Shown here in pieces: positions 18,731 to 29,779 of a stretch of 64,000 nucleotides of DNA. The first letter of the stretch is position 1. The number at the start of each line of letters is the position of its first letter. Origin of the DNA: Streptomyces violens (GTDB taxonomy: Bacteria; Actinomycetota; Actinomycetes; Streptomycetales; Streptomycetaceae). The notes under the pieces are model-generated. The model did no database searches. It was given only the letters and a program-made list of their open reading frames with translations, and was not told the origin of the DNA. The stretch lies in contig NZ_JOBH01000013.1 of assembly GCF_000717745.1 (NCBI RefSeq), forward strand, positions 124,001 to 188,000, given 5' to 3'. The position numbers and the translations under genes were made by a program.

Positions 18731-18759
18731 TACGGTTCCGTAACCTACGGTCTCGTAAG
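18731..18759. promoter_or_regulatory. Candidate TetR operator upstream of desaturase
   Basis: CCGTA-ACC-TACGG (18738-18750) is a perfect inverted repeat, flanked by TACGG (18731-18735) and CGTAAG (18754-18759), so TACG-type half sites recur four times in 29 bp. It lies 40-60 bp before the desaturase ATG and on the other side faces ppc. Confidence 0.55.
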
Positions 18760-18955
18760 TATGGCAGTGCCGCCACACCGTACAAGGGTGTGACCGGCCC
18801 GACAGCCCCTCTCACAGAGCGGACGGTATGACCGCCCGAAAAGCGGAGATCTATTCTTGAGGCGTCGGACAGCGCGGTCCGCAACCCGCCACCAGGGAGT
18901 GTCCACAAGACACCCACCAGCCCAGACGTGCTCAACACTGCAAGGAGCCGCACCT

Positions 18956-21730
<2,775 letters not shown>

Positions 21731-21740
21731 TCAACAAGAG

Positions 21741-21808
21741 AGCGCCGGACGGGCCGAAAATCCAGCCCGTCCGGCGCTTGAGGACCGGGGTCCGGGGCAG
21801 AGCCCCGG
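21741..21808. terminator. Double hairpin between convergent ppc and a membrane-protein gene
   Basis: First hairpin: perfect 14-bp stem AGCGCCGGACGGGC (21741-21754) / GCCCGTCCGGCGCT (21765-21778). Second: CCGGGGC (21792-21798) / GCCCCGG (21802-21808). The first arm type, GCCCGTCCGGCGCT followed by TGAGGAC, is one I recognise as recurring widely at Streptomyces gene ends, so this may be another dispersed element used as a two-way terminator. Confidence 0.75.
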
Positions 21809-21810
21809 GA

Positions 21811-22332
21811 CTAGAGCGCGACGAACGCCGCCACCAACACAGCGGCCCCCGCGAGACCGACGCCCCACGCCGTCCTCCGCATACGCAGTCCCCCCGCCAC
21901 CACCAGCGAAGCCAGCAGCAGCGCACCGCCCAGCGGCGCCCACGCGTACAGAATGCCGCCCGGACCCGTACGCACCGCACGATCCGAATCGGGCTCCACC
22001 GTCACCTCGACGAGCTGCCCCTTCTCCGGAGCCGCCGCCTCCGCGAGCACGACCTTCGCCCGGCGCTCCCCGTCCCCGCCCGTCGGCACGTACGGACCCC
22101 AGCAGCGCTCCTCGCCGCACGACGCCACCGTCATCGTGCCGCGCTCCTTCGCCTGCACGAGCATCGCGTACTGCGCCGTGCTCCACGACGTCCACGCGCC
22201 CGCCACCAACAGCAGCAGCGCGAGCAGTGCCATCAGCAGGTTCTTCATCACGAGCAGCAGCCCGAAGGCGCTCTCGCCCGCCCGCTTGGTGCGGCTGCGC
22301 TTCTTGGACCCCTTCGTACCTGTCCTGGACAT
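21811..22332 (-). CDS. Conserved membrane protein of unknown function
   Basis: 173 residues. Basic N-terminus, membrane helix at about 25-48, an extracytoplasmic region with a close Cys pair (ASCGEERCWG, near 70), then two C-terminal helices (about 126-145 and 153-172). The Cys pair outside the membrane could form a disulfide. Lies downstream of pth on the same strand. I do not recognise a family. Confidence 0.78.
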   Translation of the reverse strand: MSRTGTKGSKKRSRTKRAGESAFGLLLVMKNLLMALLALLLLVAGAWTSWSTAQYAMLVQAKERGTMTVASCGEERCWGPYVPTGGDGERRAKVVLAEAAAPEKGQLVEVTVEPDSDRAVRTGPGGILYAWAPLGGALLLASLVVAGGLRMRRTAWGVGLAGAAVLVAAFVAL

Positions 22333-22413
22333 GGCGGCGATCCTTTGCCATGCGAGTACGCCCGGTCAACTCGATCAGAACGCTTCGTCAGGCGTCGTCC
22401 CGCGCTGTCCCAC

Positions 22414-23007
22414 TCAGGAGTTGTAGGCGGATTGCGCCCGTTCCAGCCCCTCTGTGACCAGCGCCTCCACCGCATCCGCCGCCCGGTCCACGAAGTAGTC
22501 CAGCTCCTTGCGCTCCGCCGACGAGAAGTCCTTCAGCACAAAGTCCGCCACCTGCATCCGCCCCGGCGGCCGACCGATCCCGAACCGCACCCGGTGGTAG
22601 TCCGCGCCCATCGACTTCGTCATCGACTTCAGGCCGTTGTGACCGTTGTCCCCGCCACCCAGCTTCAGCCGCAGCGCCCCGTAGTCGATGTCCAGCTCAT
22701 CGTGGATCGCCACGATCCGCTCCACCGGCACCTTGTAGAAGTCCCGCAGCGCCGTCACCGGACCCCCCGACAGGTTCATGTACGACGACGGCTTCGCCAC
22801 CACCACCCGCCGGCTCGCCGGCCCAGGAGGACCGAACCGCCCCTCCACGACCTGCGCCCGCGCCTTGTGCGCCTTGAACCGGCCACCCATCCGCTCCGCC
22901 AGCAGATCGGCCACCATGAACCCCACGTTGTGGCGATTCGCGGCGTACTCGGGACCGGGATTACCCAGCCCCACCACCAGCCACGGGCTCGCCGAGTCCT
23001 CACTCAC
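22414..23007 (-). CDS. pth: Peptidyl-tRNA hydrolase
   Basis: 197 residues from GTG at 23007 ([21 protein letters not shown]); the open frame continues upstream but homology and an AGGAG site support this start. Pth hallmarks: GLGNPG, catalytic His26 in [23 protein letters not shown] and [12 protein letters not shown]. Releases tRNA from dropped-off peptidyl-tRNA. It follows rplY on the minus strand after a terminator hairpin, so it may have partial read-through or its own promoter. Confidence 0.96.
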   Translation of the reverse strand: MSEDSASPWLVVGLGNPGPEYAANRHNVGFMVADLLAERMGGRFKAHKARAQVVEGRFGPPGPASRRVVVAKPSSYMNLSGGPVTALRDFYKVPVERIVAIHDELDIDYGALRLKLGGGDNGHNGLKSMTKSMGADYHRVRFGIGRPPGRMQVADFVLKDFSSAERKELDYFVDRAADAVEALVTEGLERAQSAYNS

Positions 23008-23035
23008 CGCTGCACTCCTGCACGTAAGAAACAGT

Positions 23036-23085
23036 ACGTAAAAAAACCGCCGCCCCGCTCGCAACGAACGGGACGGCGGCGGAAG
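23036..23085 (-). terminator. rplY terminator with U run
   Basis: On the minus strand a GC-rich stem (CGCCGTCCCG-type arm with CGGGGCGGCG, one mismatch) is followed by seven Ts. This is the only textbook rho-independent terminator with a long U run that I noticed in the window. It lies between rplY and pth. Confidence 0.8.
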
Positions 23086-23137
23086 AACCGATGACGGAGA
23101 CCGTCGGAGGCGGCGACCGTCAGAGGTGGTCCGAGGC

Positions 23138-23731
23138 TCAGGCCTCGGCGCCCTCCTCGCCCTCACCCTCGCCCTCGGCGGCGGCCTCGGCCTGCGCGGC
23201 CACGACCTGCAGGACGACCGCGTCGTCCTCGACACCCAGGGAGACACCGGCCGGCAGCTTGATGTCCTTGGCCAGCACCGACTGACCGGCGTCCAGACCC
23301 GCGATGTCGGCGGTGACCGACTCGGGGATGTGGGTCGCCTCGGCCTCGACCGGCAGGGTGTTCAGCACGTGCTCGAGCAGGTTGCCACCCGGGGCCAGCT
23401 CACCCTCGGTGTGGATCGGCAGCTCGACGGAGACCTTCTCGCCCTTGCGGACCAGCAGCAGGTCGACGTGCTCGATGATGCCCAGACGGATGGTGGCGCG
23501 CTGCACGGCCTTCGGGATCACCAGCTCGCGCTTGCCCTCGATGTCCAGGCTGATCAGGACGTTCGAGTTCTTCAGCGCCATCAGGGTGTCGTGGTGCGGC
23601 AGCGCCACGTGACGCGGCTCCGCGCCGTGACCGTAAACGACCGCGGGAACCTTGTCCTCGCGACGCAGACGGCGGGCGCTGCCCTTGCCGAACTCGGTAC
23701 GCAGCTCGGCGGAAATCTTGACCTCGGCCAT
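23138..23731 (-). CDS. rplY: 50S ribosomal protein L25, general stress protein Ctc type
   Basis: 197 residues starting [21 protein letters not shown], with the long form of L25: an RNA-binding domain (1-95) and a C-terminal CTC domain, ending in a Glu/Ala-rich acidic tail ([14 protein letters not shown]). Binds 5S rRNA. An upstream in-frame ATG is ignored because homology begins at MAEVKI and AGGAGTGCATC precedes it. Neighbouring pth and prs give the standard bacterial prs-rplY-pth order. Confidence 0.96.
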   Translation of the reverse strand: MAEVKISAELRTEFGKGSARRLRREDKVPAVVYGHGAEPRHVALPHHDTLMALKNSNVLISLDIEGKRELVIPKAVQRATIRLGIIEHVDLLLVRKGEKVSVELPIHTEGELAPGGNLLEHVLNTLPVEAEATHIPESVTADIAGLDAGQSVLAKDIKLPAGVSLGVEDDAVVLQVVAAQAEAAAEGEGEGEEGAEA

Positions 23732-23822
23732 GATGCACTCCTCGTAGTACTTCTCAACGGATCTGACGGCCGTCACCCGGCCCACGACAGACCTGCTACG
23801 AAGAGCGCGTCGATAACGGACA

Positions 23823-23842
23823 GCCGTACATACGAGTACGGC
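23823..23842. terminator. Inverted repeat between prs and rplY
   Basis: GCCGTAC / GTACGGC, a perfect 7-bp stem with 6-nt loop in the 215-bp gap. It may end prs transcription on the minus strand. Weak without a U run. Confidence 0.4.
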
Positions 23843-23946
23843 CTCCCTCGCCGAGCAACTCCGTGAGTCTACCCGGCGGGGAGGCCGCCTCGAAAATCGA
23901 TCTACGCAAGCCCCTGCGCGGAGCCTCGGCTAAGCAGGGAATCAGC

Positions 23947-24921
23947 TCACTGCTCCTCGAACAGGCTCGTCACCGAGCCGTCCTCGAAGACCTCACGGAT
24001 CGCACGCGCGATCGTCGGGGCCATCGACAGCACCGTGATCTTGTCCAGCTCCAGCTCACCCGGAGTCGGCAGCGTGTTCGTGAACACGAACTCGCTCACC
24101 TTGGAGTTCTTCAGACGGTCGGCCGCCGGGCCGGACAGAATGCCGTGCGTGGCGGTGACGATCACGTCCGCCGCACCGTTCGCGAACAGGGCGTCGGCCG
24201 CGGCACAGATCGTGCCACCGGTGTCCACCATGTCGTCGACCAGGACACACACCCGGTCCTGCACGTCACCCACGACCTCGTGGACCGTGACCTGGTTCGC
24301 CACGTCCTTGTCACGCCGCTTGTGCACGATCGCCAGCGGCGCGTCCAGCCGGTCGCACCAGCGGTCCGCCACACGCACACGGCCGGCGTCGGGGGAGACG
24401 ACCGTCAGCTTGTTCCGGTCCACCTTCGCGCCCACGTAGTCCGCCAGCACCGGCAGCGCGAACAGATGGTCCACCGGACCGTCGAAGAAGCCCTGGATCT
24501 GGTCCGTGTGCAGATCCACCGTGACGATGCGGTCCGCACCCGCCGTCTTCAGCAGGTCCGCCACCAGACGCGCCGAGATCGGCTCACGGCCGCGGTGCTT
24601 CTTGTCCTGACGGGCATAGCCGTACGAAGGAATGACCACCGTGATGCTCCGCGCCGAAGCGCGCTTCAGAGCATCAATCATGATCAGCTGTTCCATGATC
24701 CACTTATTGATGGGAGCCGTGTGGCTCTGCATCAAAAAGCAGTCCGCACCACGCGCCGACTCCTGATAACGGATATAGATCTCACCGTTCGCGAAGTCGA
24801 AAGCCTTCGTCGGGACCAGGCTGACACCCAGCTGGTGAGCAACCTCCTCCGCCAGCTCGGGGTGGGCGCGGCCGGAGAAGAGCATCAGCTTCTTCTCGCC
24901 GGTCGTCTTGATCCCGGTCAC
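23947..24921 (-). CDS. prs: Ribose-phosphate pyrophosphokinase (PRPP synthetase)
   Basis: 324 residues from GTG (VTGIKTTGEKKLMLFSGRAHPELAEE) preceded by CAAGGAGATT. Class I PRPP synthase: FANGEIYIR, pyrophosphate loop SYGYARQDKKHRGREP, VDLHTDQIQGFF and the PRPP loop VLVDDMVDTGGT. Supplies PRPP for nucleotides, His and Trp. It lies 106 bp after glmU on the same strand, the conserved glmU-prs pair. Confidence 0.96.
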   Translation of the reverse strand: MTGIKTTGEKKLMLFSGRAHPELAEEVAHQLGVSLVPTKAFDFANGEIYIRYQESARGADCFLMQSHTAPINKWIMEQLIMIDALKRASARSITVVIPSYGYARQDKKHRGREPISARLVADLLKTAGADRIVTVDLHTDQIQGFFDGPVDHLFALPVLADYVGAKVDRNKLTVVSPDAGRVRVADRWCDRLDAPLAIVHKRRDKDVANQVTVHEVVGDVQDRVCVLVDDMVDTGGTICAAADALFANGAADVIVTATHGILSGPAADRLKNSKVSEFVFTNTLPTPGELELDKITVLSMAPTIARAIREVFEDGSVTSLFEEQ

Positions 24922-25027
24922 AGCAAATCTCCTTGCCAAGCTCTCAAACATGAGGGCGCTTTGCCTGCGCCGACCACGTTGCGTGCGCTTATCACGGTAC
25001 GCCCCGCACGGCGCACCCGTTGCCCGG

Positions 25028-26509
25028 TCACTGCTCGTCCTCACTCTCCTGACGAGCAGCCGAAGCGGCCTGCGCGGCGGCGCTTCCCGGTCGCTTACGA
25101 GCGACCCAACCCTCGATATTCCGCTGCTGACCACGCGCGACAGCCAGCGAACCCGGGGGCACATCCTTGGTGATCACAGAGCCCGCCGCGGTGTACGCGC
25201 CGTCCCCGATCGTGACAGGAGCCACAAACATGTTGTCCGACCCCGTCTTGCAGTGAGACCCCACTGTCGTGTGGTGCTTCGCCTCACCGTCATAGTTCAC
25301 AAAGACGCTCGCAGCACCGATGTTGGTGTACTCACCAATGGTCGCATCCCCCACATACGACAGATGCGGCACCTTCGTGCCCTCACCGATCGAAGCGTTC
25401 TTCATCTCCACATACGTGCCGGCCTTCGCCTTCGGCCCCAGCTCCGTACCCGGCCGCAGATACGCATACGGACCCACGCTCGCCCCCGGCCCGACCTTCG
25501 CACCGTCCGCCACCGTGAAAGACACCACAGCGCCCTCACCGACCACCGTGTCCGCCAGCCGCGACTGCGGCCCCACCTCGGCGAACGACGCCACATGCGT
25601 ACTGCCCAGCAGCTGCGTACCCGGCTGCACCACCGCATCCGGCTCGAACGTCACCGTGGCATCCACCCACGTCGACCCCGGATCCACAACCGTCACACCA
25701 CTCAGCATCGCCGCTTCCAGCAGCCGGTCGTTCAGCAGCCGGCGCGCCTCCGCCAGCTGCACACGGTTGTTGATCCCCAGAATCTCCCGGTGATCGGCCG
25801 CCACCGCCGCACCCACCCGGTGCCCGGCCTCCCGCACGATCCCCAGCACATCCGTGAGGTACTCCTCACCCTGGCTGTTGTCCGTCCGCACCTTGCCCAG
25901 CGCCTCGATCAGCAGCCGCGCGTCGAACGCGAACACGCCGGAGTTGATCTCCCGGATCGCCCGCTGCGCGTCGCTCGCGTCCTTGTGCTCCACGATCGCG
26001 GTGACCGCGCCGGTCGCCTCGTCCCGCACGATCCGGCCGTACCCGGTCGCGTCCGGCACCTCGGCCGACAGCACGGTGACGGCGTTGCCGTCGGCGGCGT
26101 GCGTCTCGGAAAGCTTCCTGAGCGTCTCCCCGGTCAGCAGCGGCGTGTCGCCGCACACGACGACCACGGTGCCGTCCAGCTCGACACCCGGGGCACCGGC
26201 CTCGCCGGACCCTCCGGAGGTCAGCTCCTCCAGCCCCATACGGACGGCGTGCCCGGTGCCGTTCTGCTCGTGCTGCACCGCCGTACGGACGCTCGCGTCG
26301 ATCTCACCGAGGTGCGCGGTCACCTGCTCACGGGCATGGCCCACGACCACGACGAGGTGTTCGGGGTCCAGCTCACGGGAGGCGGCGACGACATGGCCGA
26401 CGAGGGAGCGGCCGCAGATCGCGTGCAGGACCTTCGGGGTCGCCGACTTCATGCGGGTGCCCTCACCCGCTGCGAGAACGACGACGGCTGCCGGGCGGTT
26501 GGCGCTCAC
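25028..26509 (-). CDS. glmU: Bifunctional GlmU: GlcNAc-1-P uridyltransferase / GlcN-1-P acetyltransferase
   Basis: 493 residues. N-terminal pyrophosphorylase domain with LAAGEGTRMKSATPK (12-26) and GDTPLLTGETL; C-terminal left-handed beta-helix from about 260 with hexapeptide repeats (VVGEGAVVSF, IGEYTNIGAASVFVNYDGEAKHHTTVG) and the acetyl-CoA region KTGSDNMFVAPVTIGDGAYTAAGS described by position 385-415. Makes UDP-GlcNAc for peptidoglycan. The Ala/Ser/Glu tail is a Streptomyces extension. tRNA-Gln lies just upstream. Confidence 0.96.
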   Translation of the reverse strand: MSANRPAAVVVLAAGEGTRMKSATPKVLHAICGRSLVGHVVAASRELDPEHLVVVVGHAREQVTAHLGEIDASVRTAVQHEQNGTGHAVRMGLEELTSGGSGEAGAPGVELDGTVVVVCGDTPLLTGETLRKLSETHAADGNAVTVLSAEVPDATGYGRIVRDEATGAVTAIVEHKDASDAQRAIREINSGVFAFDARLLIEALGKVRTDNSQGEEYLTDVLGIVREAGHRVGAAVAADHREILGINNRVQLAEARRLLNDRLLEAAMLSGVTVVDPGSTWVDATVTFEPDAVVQPGTQLLGSTHVASFAEVGPQSRLADTVVGEGAVVSFTVADGAKVGPGASVGPYAYLRPGTELGPKAKAGTYVEMKNASIGEGTKVPHLSYVGDATIGEYTNIGAASVFVNYDGEAKHHTTVGSHCKTGSDNMFVAPVTIGDGAYTAAGSVITKDVPPGSLAVARGQQRNIEGWVARKRPGSAAAQAASAARQESEDEQ

Positions 26510-26630
26510 GGGGATGCCCTTCGGCTTCTTGGCTACTTCGGGTGGTGGACACCCGAAGGATACCGGTGCGTATTGCAGCCGAAACGCGGACGGGTCCCGA
26601 CGATGCGGTCAGGACCCGAACTGAGCAGTG

Positions 26631-26702
26631 CTCCCCTGCCAGGACTCGAACCCGGACATAAGGCACCAAAAGCCTCAGTGCTGCCAATTACACCACAGGG
26701 GA
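26631..26702 (-). tRNA. tRNA-Gln (anticodon UUG)
   Basis: Reading the minus strand: acceptor TCCCCTG pairs with CAGGGGA, D arm GTGT/GCAC, anticodon stem GAGGC/GCCTT with loop TTTTGGT giving anticodon TTG, T arm CCGGG-TTCGAGT-CCTGG, discriminator G. CCA is not encoded. Position upstream of glmU is the usual one in Streptomyces. Its 5' end is only 12 bp from the stop codon of the next gene. Confidence 0.95.
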
Positions 26703-26714
26703 TGGCAAACGGGG

Positions 26715-27575
26715 TTAAACCGGACATCCGCCCGGGTGATCCCGTTCAGCACCCAACACTATGCCGCACCACCAGCCTTCGATGCGACGGTATAGGTCGG
26801 CGCCTTGTTTGACGCGGATCACGAGGCAGCCGCGGTAGCCCTCGCCGACGTTCTTCCGGACCGTCTTCGGGTTGTGCTTCTTGAGCGTGGTTTTGCCGAA
26901 CGTGGTGACGTCCACGCCGGTCAGGTCGGCCCAGTAGCGCTCCGCTCCCGCAACGTCCGCCGACTCGTGGATCATCACGTGCAGGTGGAGCCGGTCGCGG
27001 CCGACGCCGAGCAGGTCCAGCCAGCGGAGGTATACGCGGATCATGTCGGGGTCGCTGTTGACGAACGCGACGACCTCGGTTCGGCGATACGGCTTGTCCT
27101 TGGAACCCTCGGCCCAGTAGAGGCCCGCGCCGATGAGGAACAGTTCGCGATCGCTCAGCTTGCCGATCTCCTTCGCGGCCGCCGCCTTTGTCTCTGCGCA
27201 CTGCCGGTCGCGTGCCTCCCGGTACGGGGCCCAGCGGGCCTCCCGCATCCGGTGCATGCGCTCGGGTGAGGGGATGGGCTTCGGTAGATCCCGGACCCAC
27301 AGTGATACCGAGCTCTTCGAGACTCCCAGCTCGGCCACGATCTCGTTGTACGTCTTGCCTGCTCGTCGCAGCTCGCGGGCCTGGGCGCGAAGGTCGTCCT
27401 TCGCATTGGGGCGCTTCGTCCACTCCGGCGGCGGCTCGCCTTGGAGGAGTCGGGTCAGCAGATGGTCGTCGTCGACCTTGAGGCGGTCGCGGATCTGGCG
27501 GCGGCTGAGGCCCGCGCGGCGGAGGGCCAGTGCCTCGTCGCGCAGGGACTCGAATCCCGTGTGGGTGTTTGTCAC
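26715..27575 (-). CDS. DNA-binding protein with LAGLIDADG-like motif, next to tRNA-Gln
   Basis: 286 residues from GTG at 27575 (VTNTHTGFESLRDEALALRR). Two predicted HTH units: LRRAGLSRRQIRDRLKV (about 17-33) and LRRAGKTYNEIVAELGVSKSSVSLWVRDLPKP (about 62-93, ending in a short basic helix). The C-terminal half has LFLIGAGLYWAEGSK near 145, resembling a single LAGLIDADG motif with Glu in place of the second acid, then FVNSDPDMIRVYLRWLDLLG, a pattern of LAGLIDADG-fold proteins. It ends with TAA, rare here. The gene abuts tRNA-Gln. It may be a homing-endonuclease-derived regulator; no intein or intron is seen around it. Function is unproven. Confidence 0.75.
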   Translation of the reverse strand: MTNTHTGFESLRDEALALRRAGLSRRQIRDRLKVDDDHLLTRLLQGEPPPEWTKRPNAKDDLRAQARELRRAGKTYNEIVAELGVSKSSVSLWVRDLPKPIPSPERMHRMREARWAPYREARDRQCAETKAAAAKEIGKLSDRELFLIGAGLYWAEGSKDKPYRRTEVVAFVNSDPDMIRVYLRWLDLLGVGRDRLHLHVMIHESADVAGAERYWADLTGVDVTTFGKTTLKKHNPKTVRKNVGEGYRGCLVIRVKQGADLYRRIEGWWCGIVLGAERDHPGGCPV

Positions 27576-27731
27576 AGAGCGAAGCGTCGCGTCCGCGGTG
27601 GACAGATGTGCCGAAAATGTGGGTGATTCGCCGGTTCGAGGGAAAGTCGCAGGTACTGGTCCGTAACGGGCGGGTCGCAGGGTGGTGGGCGTGGCCGGAA
27701 ATCGGTGGCGGGCGCCCGTAGGGTGGGCGGT

Positions 27732-29183
27732 ATGACCGCGACGGGGGTAAGGGACGCCGGGGGCGTCAGGGGTGCGCCGGGTGGCGGGCCATGGTGGTGG
27801 GAGAGCCGCCGCAGTGCCGCGTTGGATGTGTGTCTGGCTGTCGCTTCGACGGCGGAGTGCGTGCTGGAGGGGATCCAGTTCGCGGAGGAGTCCCGGCTGC
27901 CGGTGGCGGCGGGGATCGTGCTCGGGCTGCTGGTCGGCCCGGTGCTGCTGCTGCGCCGCAGGTGGCCGATTGTCGTCGTGCTGGTGTCGATCGCGGTGAC
28001 GCCCGCGGAGCTGGGCGCGCTGCTGGGGATCGTGGGCCTGTACACGCTGGCAGCGTCGGACGTGCCGCGGCGGTTCACGGTGCTGCTGGCGGGGATGTCC
28101 GTCATCGGCACGTTGATCATCACGATCCTGAAGATGCAGCAGGACGTGGCGTCGCAGGAGGACTTCGATCCGCCGTGGTGGTTCGTGCCGCTGGTGTCGG
28201 TGGCGCTGGGGCTGGTGCTGACGGCGCCGCCGGTGCTGCTGGGGCTGTACGTGGGGGCGCGGCGGCGCCTGGTGGAGAGCCTGCGGGAGCGCAATGACGG
28301 CCTGGAGCGGGAGCTGATGCTGCTCGCGGAGCGCGCGGAGGAGCGTGCGGAGTGGGCGCGCAATGAGGAGCGGACGCGGATCGCGCGGGAGATGCACGAC
28401 GTGGTGGCGCACCGGGTGAGTCTGATGGTGGTGCATGCGGCGGCGTTGCAGGCGGTGGCGTTGAAGGATCCGGAGAAGGCGTCGCGGAATGCGGGTCTGG
28501 TGGGGGACATGGGCCGGCAGGCGTTGACGGAGTTGCGGGAGATGTTGGGGGTGCTGCGTACGGGGGAGGGCGCGGGGGCGTCGGTGCGGGTGTCGGACGA
28601 GCCGGAGCGTTTGGTAGCGGTGGCGTCGAAGGTGTCCCGGGCGTCGCAGGTGCCGGAGTCGGCCGAGTCCGCGGAGGGGGCGGCTGCGGCCGGGGATGTG
28701 CTGGTGGAGGGTGCGCCGGGGGCGGTGCGGGCGCGTCATGCGGGTGGTGGTCCGGCGGCGGGGCGGCCGGAGGCCGAGGGGGAGGGGCCGTCGCTGGCGG
28801 ATGTGGCGGGGCTGGTGGATCAGTCGCGGGCGGCGGGCACGGCGGTGGAGCTGTCCGTGGAGGGTGAGGCGCGGGCGTACGGGCCGGGGGTGGAGCAGAC
28901 GGTGTTCCGGGTGGTGCAGGAGGCGCTGACGAACGTGCACAAGCATGCGCCGGGGGCGCGGGTGCGGGTGCGGCTGGCGCATCGTGAGGGGGAGGTCGCG
29001 GTGCAGGTGGAGAACGGTCCGTCGGAGCGCGGTGCGGCGGACGCGGGGCTGCCGAGTGGGGGGAACGGCCTGGTGGGGATGCGGGAGCGGGTCACCGGGC
29101 TGGGCGGGGTGTTCGTCTCGGGCGCGACGGAGGCGGGTGGCTTCCGGGTGTCGGCGGTGGTGCCGGACGGGGCGGAGAGCTAG
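27732..29183 (+). CDS. Orphan sensor histidine kinase (NarL/DesK-type, HisKA_3)
   Basis: 483 residues. Four to five membrane helices lie between 34 and 175, followed by a coiled coil and the phosphoacceptor His222 in RIAREMHDVVAHRVSLM. The ATP domain has QEALTNVHKHAPGA (N box) near 398 and GNGLVGMRERVTGLGG (G box). A roughly 90-residue Ala/Gly/Glu-rich low-complexity insert separates the His domain from the ATPase domain, longer than usual. ATG at 27732 was preferred to a GTG 9 codons up. No response-regulator gene is adjacent, although two orphan LuxR-type genes lie elsewhere in the window. Confidence 0.9.
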   Translation: MTATGVRDAGGVRGAPGGGPWWWESRRSAALDVCLAVASTAECVLEGIQFAEESRLPVAAGIVLGLLVGPVLLLRRRWPIVVVLVSIAVTPAELGALLGIVGLYTLAASDVPRRFTVLLAGMSVIGTLIITILKMQQDVASQEDFDPPWWFVPLVSVALGLVLTAPPVLLGLYVGARRRLVESLRERNDGLERELMLLAERAEERAEWARNEERTRIAREMHDVVAHRVSLMVVHAAALQAVALKDPEKASRNAGLVGDMGRQALTELREMLGVLRTGEGAGASVRVSDEPERLVAVASKVSRASQVPESAESAEGAAAAGDVLVEGAPGAVRARHAGGGPAAGRPEAEGEGPSLADVAGLVDQSRAAGTAVELSVEGEARAYGPGVEQTVFRVVQEALTNVHKHAPGARVRVRLAHREGEVAVQVENGPSERGAADAGLPSGGNGLVGMRERVTGLGGVFVSGATEAGGFRVSAVVPDGAES

Positions 29184-29213
29184 CGGGGCGGTGTTTGGCT
29201 TTTTCCGCCCCGC
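29183..29213. terminator. Bidirectional terminator between convergent genes
   Basis: GCGGGGCGG (29183-29191) and CCGCCCCGC (29205-29213) form a 9-bp stem whose loop ends in TTTTT. It sits between the kinase gene and the convergent SUKH-3 gene. Confidence 0.65.
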
Positions 29214-29249
29214 CGGAGGGGGCAGGTCGCGTCAGGTCGTGTCCTCGTG

Positions 29250-29771
29250 TCAGCTCGTGCCGACCGTCAGGCGGGTCGGGCGGGTGCCCAGTACGAGGGT
29301 GGCGAATGCCTGGTCGATGTCGCGGCCGAGGTACCAGTCGCCGGTGTGGTCGAGGCTGTAGACGCGGCCTTCGGCGTCGATGGCGAGGGTGGCCTGGCTG
29401 TCGGCTTCGCGGCCGAGCGGTGCGACCTGGGTGTCCAGGGCGCGGCCGAGGTCGCCGAGGGTGCGGGCGAGGTGGATGCCGTACAGCGGGTCGATCTCGA
29501 AGGGGGTGGGGGCGATGTGCCGGCCGGGTCCGGGGGCGCTGATGCGGAGGGTGCCGAATTCGGCCCAGGCTTCGACGGCGGCGGGGAAGACGGTGTGCCG
29601 GTGGCCGCCGGGGGAGGCGTATTCGCGGAGGGCGTCGGCCCAGCGTTCGGCCTGCTTGATGTCCCAGTGGCCGGGCTGCCAGCCGGCTTCGTGCAGGGCG
29701 GCGTCGACGGCGACGGGGAAGCGGGTGGTGGCGCCGGCGGCGCGGTCGTACGCGGTGGTGGGTGGGGTCAT
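29250..29771 (-). CDS. SUKH-3-like immunity-family protein
   Basis: 173 residues. The pattern matches SUKH-3: an early ALHEAGWQPG, AVEAWAEFGTLRIS, IDPLYGIHLARTLGDLGRALDTQVAPLG, then DAEGRVYSLDHTGDWYLGRDIDQAFATLVLG. SUKH proteins bind and neutralise nucleic-acid-targeting toxins of polymorphic systems. It starts 8 nt after the stop of the YwqJ-type deaminase gene, so the pair is an operon with the toxin-like gene first. No signal peptide or membrane segment. Family call by motif reading. Confidence 0.78.
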   Translation of the reverse strand: MTPPTTAYDRAAGATTRFPVAVDAALHEAGWQPGHWDIKQAERWADALREYASPGGHRHTVFPAAVEAWAEFGTLRISAPGPGRHIAPTPFEIDPLYGIHLARTLGDLGRALDTQVAPLGREADSQATLAIDAEGRVYSLDHTGDWYLGRDIDQAFATLVLGTRPTRLTVGTS

Positions 29772-29779
29772 GGTGCGGT

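Noticed and set aside
26631..27575. Integrated element using tRNA-Gln as attachment site
   Set aside because: No integrase, no excision gene and no second full copy of the tRNA 3' end in the window; the T-arm-like match is only 9 nt.
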